DNA of 10,059 nucleotides from Fidelibacterota bacterium (GTDB lineage Bacteria > Marinisomatota > Marinisomatia > Marinisomatales > UBA8229): positions 1 to 10,059 of the forward strand of contig NYYF01000065.1 of the NCBI GenBank assembly GCA_002686675.1, given 5' to 3'. The notes beneath the pieces were generated by a model, which searched no databases, had not been told where the DNA came from, and worked only from the letters and a program-made list of their open reading frames with translations. Both the position numbers and the translations under genes were made by a program. Below, in pieces: positions 1 to 8,009 of this stretch (the first letter of the stretch is position 1; each line of letters starts with the position of its first letter).

Positions 1-990
1 CCGATTAATATTGCAGAAGTAAAAAGTATTCGTCATGTTATGACTCCTTCCGTGGGATACTCGTACACACCTGATTTTTCTAAACCATTGTTCGGCATGG
101 ACCTTGGCTATTTTCAAACGATAATTGATACTGCTGGAAATGAAATTCTTCATGACCGTTTCAGCGGAACCATGGCCGGCGGGACGCCCAAAACTGAACG
201 GCAGTCCATGAATATTTCCGTAAATAATGTATTCCAAGCAAAAGTGAAATCTTTAGAAGAAGAAAAGAAAATTGATCTATTCAGCTGGAGGGTGTCTACC
301 AGTTATAACTTTGTTGCGGAGGAATTTCAGTTAGCGAATTTACAGTCATCAATTCGAACAAAAATTGGGGAGAAATTATCCCTGGATATTCGGATGACGC
401 ATGATTTTTATAAATATAATTTTGAGGAAGATAAACGAATCAATATGTTCAACAAAAATGAAAATGGTTTCATTATACCACGATTGATTAATGCCCAGTT
501 CTCCACGGGATTCGGTTTTTCAGGAAAGCGCCACAAATGGGCTGGAGAAACAACCCCTGAGGCGGAAGAAGATTCTTCTGTGACTGAAGAAACAGAGGGT
601 TTGGGGGATTTCAGTTCTTTCCCTAGTTCCCAAAGTTCTACGGGTGGCGATAAACTCTGGAACACGAATGTTAGTTTGAGTTATTCTTATAACAATGCCA
701 ATCCTGATAATCCTCTCAAAAGTTTTTGGATGAACACGAGCTCTTCTATACAGATCACAAAATACTGGCGAGTAAATTATAATGCACGGTTTGATCTTGA
801 AAGCAGGGATATGGTTAATCATAGTTTTTCTATCTATAGGGATCTCCACTGTTGGGAGATGTCCATTAATTGGACTCCTAGCGGATTTGGACAGGGAATC
901 TATTTAAAAATTAATGTGAAATCTCCAACTCTAGAGGAATTGAAATTTGAACAAAGGGGAGGAATTTTCCAACGCAGGGCGAATTTTTAA
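1..990 (+). CDS. lptD: LptD-like outer-membrane LPS assembly protein, C-terminal part (5' end outside window)
   Basis: The frame is open from base 1 and ends at TAA 988-990; the ATG at 40 is an internal methionine, because upstream codons 1-39 read as coherent protein (PINIAEVKSIRHV). LptD forms the outer-membrane barrel that, with the LptE lipoprotein, inserts lipopolysaccharide into the outer leaflet. Visible support: RHVMTPSVGYSYTPDF, the kind of barrel segment seen in FCB-group LptD-like proteins, alternating polar/aromatic strands throughout, and a conserved-looking end with NHSFSIYRDLHCWEM followed by WTPSGFGQG and INVKSPTLEEL. A Glu/Ser/Thr-rich low-complexity stretch (about bases 541-651) interrupts the strands and probably forms a long surface loop. 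The N-terminal OstA/LptA-like jellyroll would lie upstream and is not seen. It is followed by a 102-bp gap before the DUF2007 gene. The family assignment is from recognition, not a search; a generic DUF-annotated LptD paralogue is the main alternative. Confidence 0.75.
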   Translation, partial: PINIAEVKSIRHVMTPSVGYSYTPDFSKPLFGMDLGYFQTIIDTAGNEILHDRFSGTMAGGTPKTERQSMNISVNNVFQAKVKSLEEEKKIDLFSWRVSTSYNFVAEEFQLANLQSSIRTKIGEKLSLDIRMTHDFYKYNFEEDKRINMFNKNENGFIIPRLINAQFSTGFGFSGKRHKWAGETTPEAEEDSSVTEETEGLGDFSSFPSSQSSTGGDKLWNTNVSLSYSYNNANPDNPLKSFWMNTSSSIQITKYWRVNYNARFDLESRDMVNHSFSIYRDLHCWEMSINWTPSGFGQGIYLKINVKSPTLEELKFEQRGGIFQRRANF

Positions 991-1092
991 ACAGGCTGCT
1001 CTTATTTTAAGTTTTATGAAATAAAGCAAAATTTTCAGTTCCTTCTCTATCCCGAATGTGAGAAATTCTAAGAGTAAATAAGGCTAATAAAT

Positions 1093-1422
1093 ATGGTTTG
1101 TCCCAATTGTCATGCTGAATATCTTGAAGGGATTGAAGTCTGTGCAGATTGTAACGTCTCCTTGGTAGACACCGAACCCTTTGAGCTACCCCTTCAGGAA
1201 ATTATCTGGGTTAAATTACGTTCCGTTCCGGGTCAGATCTATGCCGAGATGGTAGCGGAGGTGCTACAATCAAAAAATATTCCTAATTACATTAAATCTG
1301 ACTGGGCGGGTTCCGCTTTCGGCATTACTGCAGTAAATCTTGCTGGAAGCAACGTTACTATTTACGTCCCTGAGAACCACAAAAAAGAGGCTGATGAAAT
1401 TCTCAGTGAAATTCTAGGATAA
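1093..1422 (+). CDS. Zinc-ribbon protein with DUF2007 (putative signal-transducing) domain
   Basis: A 109-residue soluble protein. Residues 3-20 form a CxxC-x10-CxxC zinc ribbon (C3, C6, C17, C20). After an acidic linker, residues about 38-108 match the DUF2007 pattern: a VPGQIYAEMVAEVLQSKNIP helix, a strand with a small-residue loop (about 70-88), then VPENHKKEADEIL. Proteins of this kind are common and small, and their biochemical role is not established; the name 'putative signal-transducing' comes from the family and is not shown here. The ATG at 1093 is preceded by AAGG (about 1080-1083), and the zinc ribbon starts at residue 3, so the start is convincing. It ends 5 nt before the hisS start, which suggests translational coupling and co-transcription with hisS. 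Confidence 0.8.
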   Translation: MVCPNCHAEYLEGIEVCADCNVSLVDTEPFELPLQEIIWVKLRSVPGQIYAEMVAEVLQSKNIPNYIKSDWAGSAFGITAVNLAGSNVTIYVPENHKKEADEILSEILG

Positions 1423-1427
1423 CTTTC

Positions 1428-2696
1428 GTGTCCCCAAAACAAATTCAGTCTATTAAAGGCACTCACGATATTCTGCCGGACCAATCCTGGAAATGGAGAC
1501 AGCTGGAGACATCCCTTCATAATTTTATGTCCCTGTACGGATACAGGGAAATCCGTACACCGGCGTTTGAAGAGACAGAACTATTTTCCCGGAGTGTCGG
1601 AGAAGATATGGACATAGTCTCAAAAGAGATGTACAGCTGGATGGACCAAGGGGGAACACATCTCACTTTGAAGCCGGAATTAACTGCACCGGTTGTCCGA
1701 TCATTTATCCAGCACAATCTCCAAGGGACATCCCCCATAACAAAATTATATTATATGGATGCCCTGTTCAGACGCGATCGCCCTCAAAAAGGGCGCTGGC
1801 GGCAATTTCACCAGATCGGGGTAGAATCTTTTGGATCAGAATTCCCGGAACAAGACGGAGAAGTCATTATCTTAGCATATAATTTTTTCAGGGAATTGGG
1901 ATTAACTGATCTTACATTGAAACTGAACAGCATCGGATATCCGGAATGCAGAACTGTTTATCGGGAAAGCCTCCAGGACTTTCTTCGCCCTTATCTTCCT
2001 GATCTGTCGGAAACAAGCCAAAAACGATTTGAGACAAATCCTCTCCGTATTCTTGATACAAAAGTTCCTCACGAAATAGCATTATTAAGAAATGCACCGG
2101 TTATTAGTGACTATCTATCAGATGAAGATTTGAAGCATTTTGAGGAGGTCAAGGCGGTATTAAACGAATGTGATATTCCATACGAACTGGATCCCCGGAT
2201 GGTTCGGGGGCTGGATTATTATACCCGTACCACATTTGAAATCACGTCCGATGCTCTTGGAGCACAGAATGCTATCTGTGGAGGTGGCCGGTATGATCAC
2301 CTTGTAGAAACTTTGGGTGGAAAACCGGTTCCTGCAGTTGGTTTTGCTGCCGGTGTAGAACGGATCATGCTTGTATTGGAGAGTTCTGATTCAAATGCTA
2401 AACCGGAAAACACAGACATTTACATTGTCTGTTTAGGTGATGTATCCAGAATGGTGGCTCTCACTTTAGCAGAGACACTGAGGCAAAAAGGATTGGCAAC
2501 TGAAACGGACATGCTCCGCCGAAGCCTGAAAGCCCAATTGCGTGATGCAAATCGTACCGGGGTGAAGATAGCGGCGATCATAGGCGAAAAGGAAATGGAG
2601 AATCAAAATGTTCAGGTTAAAGATTTTCGCACGGGTGACCAATCTGAAATCAGGCAGGATTCTCTTGTTGATTACATTGTTGGCTTGAATTTATAA
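1428..2696 (+). CDS. hisS: Histidyl-tRNA synthetase
   Basis: Class II aminoacyl-tRNA synthetase that attaches histidine to tRNA-His in the cytoplasm; 422 residues is normal for bacterial HisRS. Motifs in order: GTHDILP (11-17); motif 2 LFRRDRPQKGRWRQFHQIG (113-131) with its class II arginines; the histidine-specific signature RGLDYYTRTTFEI (260-272); GGGRYD (285-290); motif 3 AVGFAAGVERIML (303-315). The C-terminal part, about 326-420, is the anticodon-binding alpha/beta domain. The start is GTG at 1428, with AGGA at 1415-1418 inside the 3' end of the preceding gene. The protein begins directly with the expected IKGTHDILP region, so no upstream start is needed. All catalytic motifs look intact. 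An 83-bp gap separates it from topA. Confidence 0.97.
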   Translation: MSPKQIQSIKGTHDILPDQSWKWRQLETSLHNFMSLYGYREIRTPAFEETELFSRSVGEDMDIVSKEMYSWMDQGGTHLTLKPELTAPVVRSFIQHNLQGTSPITKLYYMDALFRRDRPQKGRWRQFHQIGVESFGSEFPEQDGEVIILAYNFFRELGLTDLTLKLNSIGYPECRTVYRESLQDFLRPYLPDLSETSQKRFETNPLRILDTKVPHEIALLRNAPVISDYLSDEDLKHFEEVKAVLNECDIPYELDPRMVRGLDYYTRTTFEITSDALGAQNAICGGGRYDHLVETLGGKPVPAVGFAAGVERIMLVLESSDSNAKPENTDIYIVCLGDVSRMVALTLAETLRQKGLATETDMLRRSLKAQLRDANRTGVKIAAIIGEKEMENQNVQVKDFRTGDQSEIRQDSLVDYIVGLNL

Positions 2697-2779
2697 TATT
2701 TTTCCTTTACATTAATACGCACACGCGAAAATGTGCATTATGAATAACTTTCTTGTTCACTTGATAATTATGTCTTGAA

Positions 2780-5293
2780 ATGAGTAAAAAACCAATATTA
2801 GTTGTGGAATCACCTTCCAAGGCCAGAACTATCTCAAAATATCTTGATGGGGATTTTGAAGTTCTTGCATGTGTAGGACATGTTAAGGATCTCCCCAAGA
2901 ATGCTTTGAATATTGATGTTCACAATAACTTTAAGGCCACCCTGGAAGTTCTTCCCGATAGGAAACAGTTTATACAGGAGCTCAAATCCAAAGCGAAAAC
3001 TGCTTCCAAAGTAATTCTTGCCATGGATCCCGACAGGGAAGGTGAAGCAATTGCGGATCATATTACCCAGGAAATTCCTCAGGCTACTATCGAACGGATT
3101 CAGTTTTTGGAAATAACTAAAACAGCTGTTAAGAATGCCTTGGGTCAGCCCAAGCCCCTAAATACGAATTTGATTTCAGCCCAAATGACCCGCCGTATTA
3201 TTGACCGATTGGTGGGTTATTCGATTTCACCAGTATTATGGGGAACTCTCCAGAAAAATATGAAATTTGTCAAAACAACTTTGTCTGCCGGTCGTGTCCA
3301 ATCTGCAGCGGTGAAGATTATGGTTGACAGGGAACGGCAAAGAGCACGATTTAAACAGGCGAATTATTTTGATCTGAAAGCCGTCTTGAAAACCGAAAAT
3401 TCAGAAAATTTTGAATCGATCCTTTTCAAACTGAATGATCAAAACCTTGCAATAGGAAAAGATTTTGAAAGGGAAACAGGCCAACTGAAAAATCAAGAGG
3501 TGCTTCTTCTCACAGAGTCACAAGCCAACGCTCTTTTGGAAGAACTTAAACCGGGACCATGGGTTGTTTCCGATATTGAGGAAAAACCAAGAACCTCTAA
3601 ACCATATCCTCCATTTACAACCAGCACTCTTCAGCAGGAGGCAGGAAGGAAACTCAGGTACACTGCCAAAAACACCATGAGAATTGCTCAACGGCTGTAT
3701 GAGGCAGGGTTTATTACGTATATGCGGACAGATTCCACACATTTATCAGGTGAAGCATTGAATGCTGCCAGATCAGATATTGACAGGCTGTATGGGAAAG
3801 AATATTTGCCTTCCAAACCAATTCAGTACGCAACCAAAGTGAAAAATGCTCAGGAAGCTCACGAAGCAATTCGTCCGGCAGGCCGAGTATTCACTTCAAT
3901 GGACACAGTCTCCGGTGCACTGGGGGACGATGCTTCCAAATTGTACGATTTGATCTGGAAACGAACCATGGCGAGTCAAATGGTGCCAGCGAAAATGAAA
4001 CAGACTACACTGTTCATTTCGAACCAGAATGCTCTATTTCGTTCCCGGGGGAAGGTCATCCTTTTTCCCGGATATATGCGTGCATATGTTGAAGGCAAAG
4101 ATGATCCTAAGGCAAAACTGGCTGACAAGGAAACAATTCTTCCAGATGTAAATGTAAATGACAAAATTCACTGTGATGATCTTTCTGCTGTAGAGCACAA
4201 TACAAAACCCCCAGCGAGATACACAGAAGCTTCTCTTGTGAAAGCATTGGAAGCAAAAGGCATTGGGAGACCTTCAACGTATGCATCCATTATTGACACC
4301 ATCATATTTCGGGAATATGTTAGAAATGTAAAGGGCTCCCTGATTCCCACTTTTCTTTCAGTAGCTGTGACTCAACTGCTTGAAAACCACTTTGAGTCAT
4401 TGGTAAATACAGAATTTACATCCAAGATGGAAGACAGTTTAGATGCTATCGCCCGGGGAGAATTAGACGCTTTTCCATTCATGAAATCCTTTTATTTTGG
4501 GAATGAGAAAACTATAGGACTTGAAAAGATGCTTGAGGCAGATATTGATATCAGAAAAGCGTGTGCGATTGATAATTGGCCTGAAGATGAAAATGCAGTT
4601 CATGCCAGAATTGGTCTGTATGGTCCTTATCTCAAAAAGGGTGAGAAAACGAAAACAATTCCATTCAGTGTAGCCCTGGGAGATTTGACTTTGGAAAAAG
4701 CGCAAGAACTTCTAGAGGAGGCTGAGAAAGCAGACGCCCCGCTTGGAACTGATCCAGAGAACGGTGATCCAGTGTATTTAAAAGATGGTAAGTACGGGCT
4801 GTATGTCCAACTGGGTGATTCAAAAACCAGGAAATCCATTCCGAAAAGTATGTTATCAGATCCTATCGATCTGAATGTTGCTCTTCAACTGCTTTCTCTG
4901 CCTAAAACCCTGGGCAACCATCCGGAAACAGGGGAACCGGTCACTGCTGATTTTGGACGGTATGGACCCTATATCAAAAGTGGGAAAACTAACGCAAAAC
5001 TGTTTCCGCCGTTATCTCCGCTTACCGTGAAGCTTGATGAGGCTCTTTCTCTCCTTGCTAAAAGGAAAAAAGGATCTGTGGAACTCAAGACAGTAGGGGT
5101 TCACCCTGAAACTGGAGAAGACCTTGTGCTCAAGGATGGAAGGTATGGGCCGTATGTCACAGACGGAAAAGTCAACGCATCCATACCGAAGGAATCGAAT
5201 CCTGACACTCTTTCACTGGAAGAAGCTACAGAACTGATCAATAAAAGGCGTGCAGCACCGCCAAAAAAGAGAAGAAGAAAAAAATCAAAATGA
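2780..5293 (+). CDS. topA: DNA topoisomerase I (type IA)
   Basis: Relaxes negatively supercoiled DNA by transient single-strand cleavage through a 5'-phosphotyrosine. It has 837 residues. The TOPRIM domain at the N-terminus has VVESPSKA with Glu10 and MDPDREGEA with the acidic triad Asp83/Asp85/Glu87. The type IA core follows: TTLSAGRVQSAAVKIMVDRE (167-186), the catalytic block GFITYMRTDSTHLS (310-323) with presumed nucleophile Tyr314, EAHEAIRP, and GIGRPSTYASII. The C-terminal third carries at least four glycine/tyrosine repeats of the topoisomerase C-terminal type (GLYGPY, GKYGLY, GRYGPY, GRYGPY; near bases 4615, 4790, 4960 and 5140) and a Lys/Arg-rich tail. No Cys4 zinc ribbons are present, unlike E. 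coli TopA. The ATG at 2780 is chosen because the TOPRIM strand begins at once; no Shine-Dalgarno sequence is visible. Confidence 0.96.
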   Translation: MSKKPILVVESPSKARTISKYLDGDFEVLACVGHVKDLPKNALNIDVHNNFKATLEVLPDRKQFIQELKSKAKTASKVILAMDPDREGEAIADHITQEIPQATIERIQFLEITKTAVKNALGQPKPLNTNLISAQMTRRIIDRLVGYSISPVLWGTLQKNMKFVKTTLSAGRVQSAAVKIMVDRERQRARFKQANYFDLKAVLKTENSENFESILFKLNDQNLAIGKDFERETGQLKNQEVLLLTESQANALLEELKPGPWVVSDIEEKPRTSKPYPPFTTSTLQQEAGRKLRYTAKNTMRIAQRLYEAGFITYMRTDSTHLSGEALNAARSDIDRLYGKEYLPSKPIQYATKVKNAQEAHEAIRPAGRVFTSMDTVSGALGDDASKLYDLIWKRTMASQMVPAKMKQTTLFISNQNALFRSRGKVILFPGYMRAYVEGKDDPKAKLADKETILPDVNVNDKIHCDDLSAVEHNTKPPARYTEASLVKALEAKGIGRPSTYASIIDTIIFREYVRNVKGSLIPTFLSVAVTQLLENHFESLVNTEFTSKMEDSLDAIARGELDAFPFMKSFYFGNEKTIGLEKMLEADIDIRKACAIDNWPEDENAVHARIGLYGPYLKKGEKTKTIPFSVALGDLTLEKAQELLEEAEKADAPLGTDPENGDPVYLKDGKYGLYVQLGDSKTRKSIPKSMLSDPIDLNVALQLLSLPKTLGNHPETGEPVTADFGRYGPYIKSGKTNAKLFPPLSPLTVKLDEALSLLAKRKKGSVELKTVGVHPETGEDLVLKDGRYGPYVTDGKVNASIPKESNPDTLSLEEATELINKRRAAPPKKRRRKKSK

Positions 5294-5337
5294 TTTATTC
5301 TGTGTGAATATATTATTGTTGAGTTAAAAGGCATTTT

Positions 5338-6642
5338 ATGGATTTAAGATCAATTGAAAATATCGTTTCATTGTGTAAACGACGCGGTTTTATTTTTCAG
5401 AGTTCCGAGATTTACGGAGGCTTGGGATCGACTTGGGATTACGGACCATATGGCGTAGAAATGAAGCAAAAAATCAAGGACTTCTGGTGGCACGACGTTG
5501 TTACTTCCCGGGAAAATGTCGTGGGTATGGATGCTGCCATACTCATGCATCCAAAAACGTGGGAAGCAAGCGGTCATGTTTCAAATTTTCACGATCCTTT
5601 GGTTGACTGCAAAAATTGTAAAGCCCGTTACAGGGCAGATCATGTTGATCTCAATAAACCCTGTGAAAGGTGCGGGAAAAAAGACTGGACGGAACCCCGC
5701 CAGTTTAATCTCATGTTTAAAACAACTATCGGGCCAGTAGAGGATTCGGGGGAAATTACGTATCTACGGCCGGAGACTGCCCAGGGAATTTTTGTTAATT
5801 TCATGAATGTTCAGGGAACTTCCCGTCAAAAACTGCCGTTCGGAATTGCTCAATTAGGGAAGGCATTCCGGAATGAGATCACCACAGGGAATTTTTTGTT
5901 TCGTACCAGGGAATTTGAACAGATGGAATTAGAGTTTTTCATCCATCCTGGCGAAAATAAAAAATGGCTGGACTATTGGTGTGAGGAACGATTGAACTGG
6001 TTTAAGAAATTAGGAATTAATCCGGAAAAACTCCGATTGCGTCCTCATGATAAAGATGAACTTGCTCATTACTCCACAGCATGTTTCGATGTGGAGTATG
6101 AATTCCCGTTTGGCTGGTCTGAACTTGAAGGGATTGCAGACCGGGGTACTTTTGATCTGGACCAGCACAATGAATACAGCGGAAAAAAACAACAGTATTT
6201 TGATCCCCAAACAAATGAACGGATCATTCCTGCTGTGGTGGAGTCTTCCGCAGGTGTGGACAGGACCTTTCTCACATGCCTCGTGGATGCGTATTGCGAG
6301 GAGGAAGTCCGTGATGAAAAACGGATTGTTTTAAAACTTGACCCGAAAATTGCTCCAATTATCTGTGCAGTGTTTCCTTTGGTAAAAAAGGACGGTTTGC
6401 CGGAAATTGCTCAGAAAATTGTTGAAGATATCCGGACAAAATACAGCGCCTATTTTGACCAGGGGGGATCTATAGGCCGGCGGTACCGCAGGCAGGATGA
6501 AGCGGGAACACCCTATGGAGTTACGGTAGACCATCAAACAACAGAAGATGGAACTGTTACCCTGAGGGATAGAGACACCATGGACCAAGTTCGTATTTCT
6601 ACAGATAATATTCTTTCAGAGCTGCAGAGTCGAATTCAATAA
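5338..6642 (+). CDS. glyQS: Glycyl-tRNA synthetase, single-chain (alpha2) type
   Basis: Class II synthetase charging tRNA-Gly; 434 residues, the homodimeric form rather than the separate GlyQ/GlyS alpha2-beta2 form. Support: GFIFQSSEIYGGLGSTWDYGP (17-37) at the N-terminus; an insertion with a CxxC...CxxC zinc-ribbon-like pattern (C91, C94, C109, C112); the glycine-specific LRPETAQGIFVNF (143-155); motif 2 FRNEIT...FRTREFEQMELEFF (177-202); and motif 3 near SSAGVDRTF. A C-terminal anticodon-binding domain runs from about 334 (PKIAPIICAVFPLVKK). The ATG at 5338 has AAAGG at 5327-5331 with good spacing. It lies 44 bp after topA on the same strand. The sequence looks intact and full length. Confidence 0.96.
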   Translation: MDLRSIENIVSLCKRRGFIFQSSEIYGGLGSTWDYGPYGVEMKQKIKDFWWHDVVTSRENVVGMDAAILMHPKTWEASGHVSNFHDPLVDCKNCKARYRADHVDLNKPCERCGKKDWTEPRQFNLMFKTTIGPVEDSGEITYLRPETAQGIFVNFMNVQGTSRQKLPFGIAQLGKAFRNEITTGNFLFRTREFEQMELEFFIHPGENKKWLDYWCEERLNWFKKLGINPEKLRLRPHDKDELAHYSTACFDVEYEFPFGWSELEGIADRGTFDLDQHNEYSGKKQQYFDPQTNERIIPAVVESSAGVDRTFLTCLVDAYCEEEVRDEKRIVLKLDPKIAPIICAVFPLVKKDGLPEIAQKIVEDIRTKYSAYFDQGGSIGRRYRRQDEAGTPYGVTVDHQTTEDGTVTLRDRDTMDQVRISTDNILSELQSRIQ

Positions 6643-6707
6643 GTATATTCAAAATATTTTAATATAAATTATTTATTGATGATATTAATGAAAATACAGA
6701 GGGAAAT

Positions 6708-7457
6708 ATGAACAGACATTTAGCGTTGCGTTCTGGTAATCCTGCCTTAAATAAAAATACCTTCGCTCAATTAGCACAAGCATCTGAATCCACCATGACG
6801 ATTGGCGGTACAGTCAATAAGACAGCTCTTTCTCTGCTGCTCCTTATGACCACTGCAATTTACACCTGGAATTTGCCTGTGGGAGATCCTAAGGTAAGCG
6901 GATTTATGATGATGGGCTTCGTTGGCGGTTTTATTGTGGCCTTAATTACTGTATTTAAGAAACATTTAGCGCCCTACACCGTCCCTGGGTATGCACTGTT
7001 GGAAGGATTAGCGCTGGGTGGCTTATCAAAGTTTTTTGAAAGCGCCTACCCTGGAATTGTTCAGCAGGCTGTGTTCTTAACCTTCGGAACGCTTGGCGCT
7101 CTTTTACTTGCTTACCGTTCCGGTTTGATAAAAGCTACAGAAAATTTTAAGCTTGGCGTTGTCGCTGCTACCGGAGGAATTGCATTTATTTATCTTATAA
7201 GTTTTATTTTAGGTTTCTTTGGTATCCATATGTCTGCTATTCATGGGAATTCAACCTTCAGTATTATTTTCAGTTTGGTTGTAGTTGTCATTGCAGCCTT
7301 GAATCTGGTGATGGATTTTGATTTTATTGAAGAGGGGGCAGAACAGGGCGCTCCTAAATATATGGAATGGTATGGTGCCTTCGGGCTTATGGTCACATTA
7401 ATCTGGCTCTATCTTGAACTTTTGAGACTTTTAGCCAAGCTCCAATCACGCCGGTAA
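6708..7457 (+). CDS. Bax inhibitor-1/YccA-type seven-helix membrane protein
   Basis: A 249-residue integral inner-membrane protein. A polar N-terminus of about 37 residues contains the family-typical segment MTIGGTVNKTALSLLLL. Seven hydrophobic helices follow at roughly 39-56, 64-83, 93-109, 117-135, 150-171, 183-203 and 221-242. Acidic residues typical of the superfamily sit near helix ends: Glu99 in LLEGLALGG and Asp203/Asp205 in NLVMDFDFIEEG. This resembles the bacterial BaxI_1/UCP009160 branch of the BI-1 superfamily. Some relatives (BsYetJ) are pH-sensitive Ca2+ leak channels and YccA is an FtsH-interacting protein; which of these, if either, applies here cannot be read from sequence. 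AGAGGG at 6698-6703 lies 4 nt before the ATG. The 65-bp AT-rich gap after glyQS may carry its own promoter. Confidence 0.88.
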   Translation: MNRHLALRSGNPALNKNTFAQLAQASESTMTIGGTVNKTALSLLLLMTTAIYTWNLPVGDPKVSGFMMMGFVGGFIVALITVFKKHLAPYTVPGYALLEGLALGGLSKFFESAYPGIVQQAVFLTFGTLGALLLAYRSGLIKATENFKLGVVAATGGIAFIYLISFILGFFGIHMSAIHGNSTFSIIFSLVVVVIAALNLVMDFDFIEEGAEQGAPKYMEWYGAFGLMVTLIWLYLELLRLLAKLQSRR

Positions 7458-7516
7458 CTTTATGTTTACCCCTGTCTTTGATACAAGTTGATAAACCGAC
7501 ACAACTCTCTCCCTTA

Positions 7517-7780
7517 TTAAAGAAAAGAGATACGTACTCGAGTGTATCTGAAGGTAACGTCAGTACCTCCGGCATCCATTGTCCCATCGTTTGAATTATA
7601 GCTAAGCTCAACTCCCATTTGATCATTTATGTTATATCCAAAATGCGCACCCCACCCGATTCCACCTTTTAGATCATTGTCGCCTTTGAAATCATCATCT
7701 CCAGAAAACATAATTTCGTATCCAATACGTGAACCTGTATATATGCTTTCTCTGAGTTGCTTGAAAAGTGAATCAAAGAA
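7517..7780 (-). pseudogene. Remnant of an outer-membrane beta-barrel protein gene
   Basis: On the minus strand an open frame of 87 codons lies between a TGA (7781-7783) and a TAA TAA pair (7514-7519). From about 7745 downward it reads as barrel strands: YTGSRIGYEIMF, a short Asp/Gly turn, GGIGWGAHFGYNINDQMG, VELSYNSNDG, and VTFRYTRVRISFL. The alternating aromatic/polar pattern and short Asn/Asp/Gly turns are what small porin-like barrels show. There is no signal peptide, no ribosome binding site before the only ATG (7709-7711), and not enough strands for a full barrel. I therefore read it as a decayed fragment, either a C-terminal end or an internal piece. The upstream minus-strand sequence 7782-7920 does not continue the protein in any frame I could follow. 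The alternative is a very short expressed ORF (64 residues), which I consider unlikely. Confidence 0.5.
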
Positions 7781-7887
7781 TCAGTTAAAAAGAATAAAAA
7801 ATATTTAAATAAGAATTGATTGTAGGGTGTAATTAATATCGGTCAATTGTTTTAGATTTTGGCTTAGAACCAGAATTAAAATATTTC

Positions 7888-7915
7888 TTGCACTCTGATC
7901 AATTTAAAGTATAAC
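7888..7915 (+). promoter_or_regulatory. Candidate sigma70-type promoter of the outer-membrane barrel gene
   Basis: TTGCAC (7888-7893) and TATAAC (7910-7915) are separated by 16 bp, each close to the TTGACA/TATAAT consensus. Transcription would start near 7922 and run through a leader of about 88 nt to the ATG at 8010. It is read by eye only; in such AT-rich DNA chance matches are possible, but the spacing and the absence of another gene between favour it. Confidence 0.5.
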
Positions 7916-7970
7916 CTTAGGTAGAGTTGCTCTTTTCACTGAAATTATTAAAATATTGTGGTGTTAATGA

Positions 7971-7981
7971 GTGGTAACCAC
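7971..7981. repeat. Near-palindrome in the leader, GTGGTAACCAC
   Basis: Five-base arms GTGGT/ACCAC around one central base. A competing longer-range pairing is possible between TGTGGT (7957-7962) and ACCACA (7977-7982). It lies 20 nt upstream of the ribosome binding site and downstream of the predicted promoter. It could be an operator or a small leader hairpin; no known motif is recognised. Confidence 0.35.
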
Positions 7982-8000
7982 ATACCAATAACCAAACCAA

Positions 8001-8005
8001 GGAGG
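8001..8005 (+). promoter_or_regulatory. Strong ribosome binding site GGAGG
   Basis: AAGGAGGTACC directly before ATG 8010 (GGAGG with a 4-nt spacer) is the best Shine-Dalgarno sequence in the window. It fixes the true start at 8010 and argues against starting translation at the later in-frame ATG at 8045 of the downstream frame. Confidence 0.8.
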
Positions 8006-8009
8006 TACC

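Larger units (their letters stand above)
7784..8009 (+). other. Non-coding upstream region of the barrel gene
   Basis: About 225 bp of AT-rich DNA without a supported gene on either strand. It holds a sigma70-like promoter (7888-7915), a near-palindrome GTGGTAACCAC (7971-7981), and the ribosome binding site at 8001-8005. The implied 5' leader is roughly 85-90 nt. Confidence 0.5.

Noticed and set aside
2717..2738. Possible terminator hairpin GCACA...TGTGC after hisS.
   Set aside because: Only five pairs with an eight-base loop and no following T run; too weak to call a terminator.
5498..5740. Alternative-frame plus-strand open frame inside glyQS.
   Set aside because: It overlaps the catalytic core of an intact glycyl-tRNA synthetase and shows no independent RBS or domain.
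6643..6707. Promoter-like AT-rich motifs before the BI-1/YccA gene.
   Set aside because: The stretch is almost entirely A/T, so several -10-like hexamers occur without a matching -35 at proper spacing; a promoter may exist but cannot be placed.
7459..7477. Inverted repeat GGTAA...TTACC just after the Bax inhibitor-type gene.
   Set aside because: Short AT-rich stem, no T tract on either side; not convincing as a terminator.
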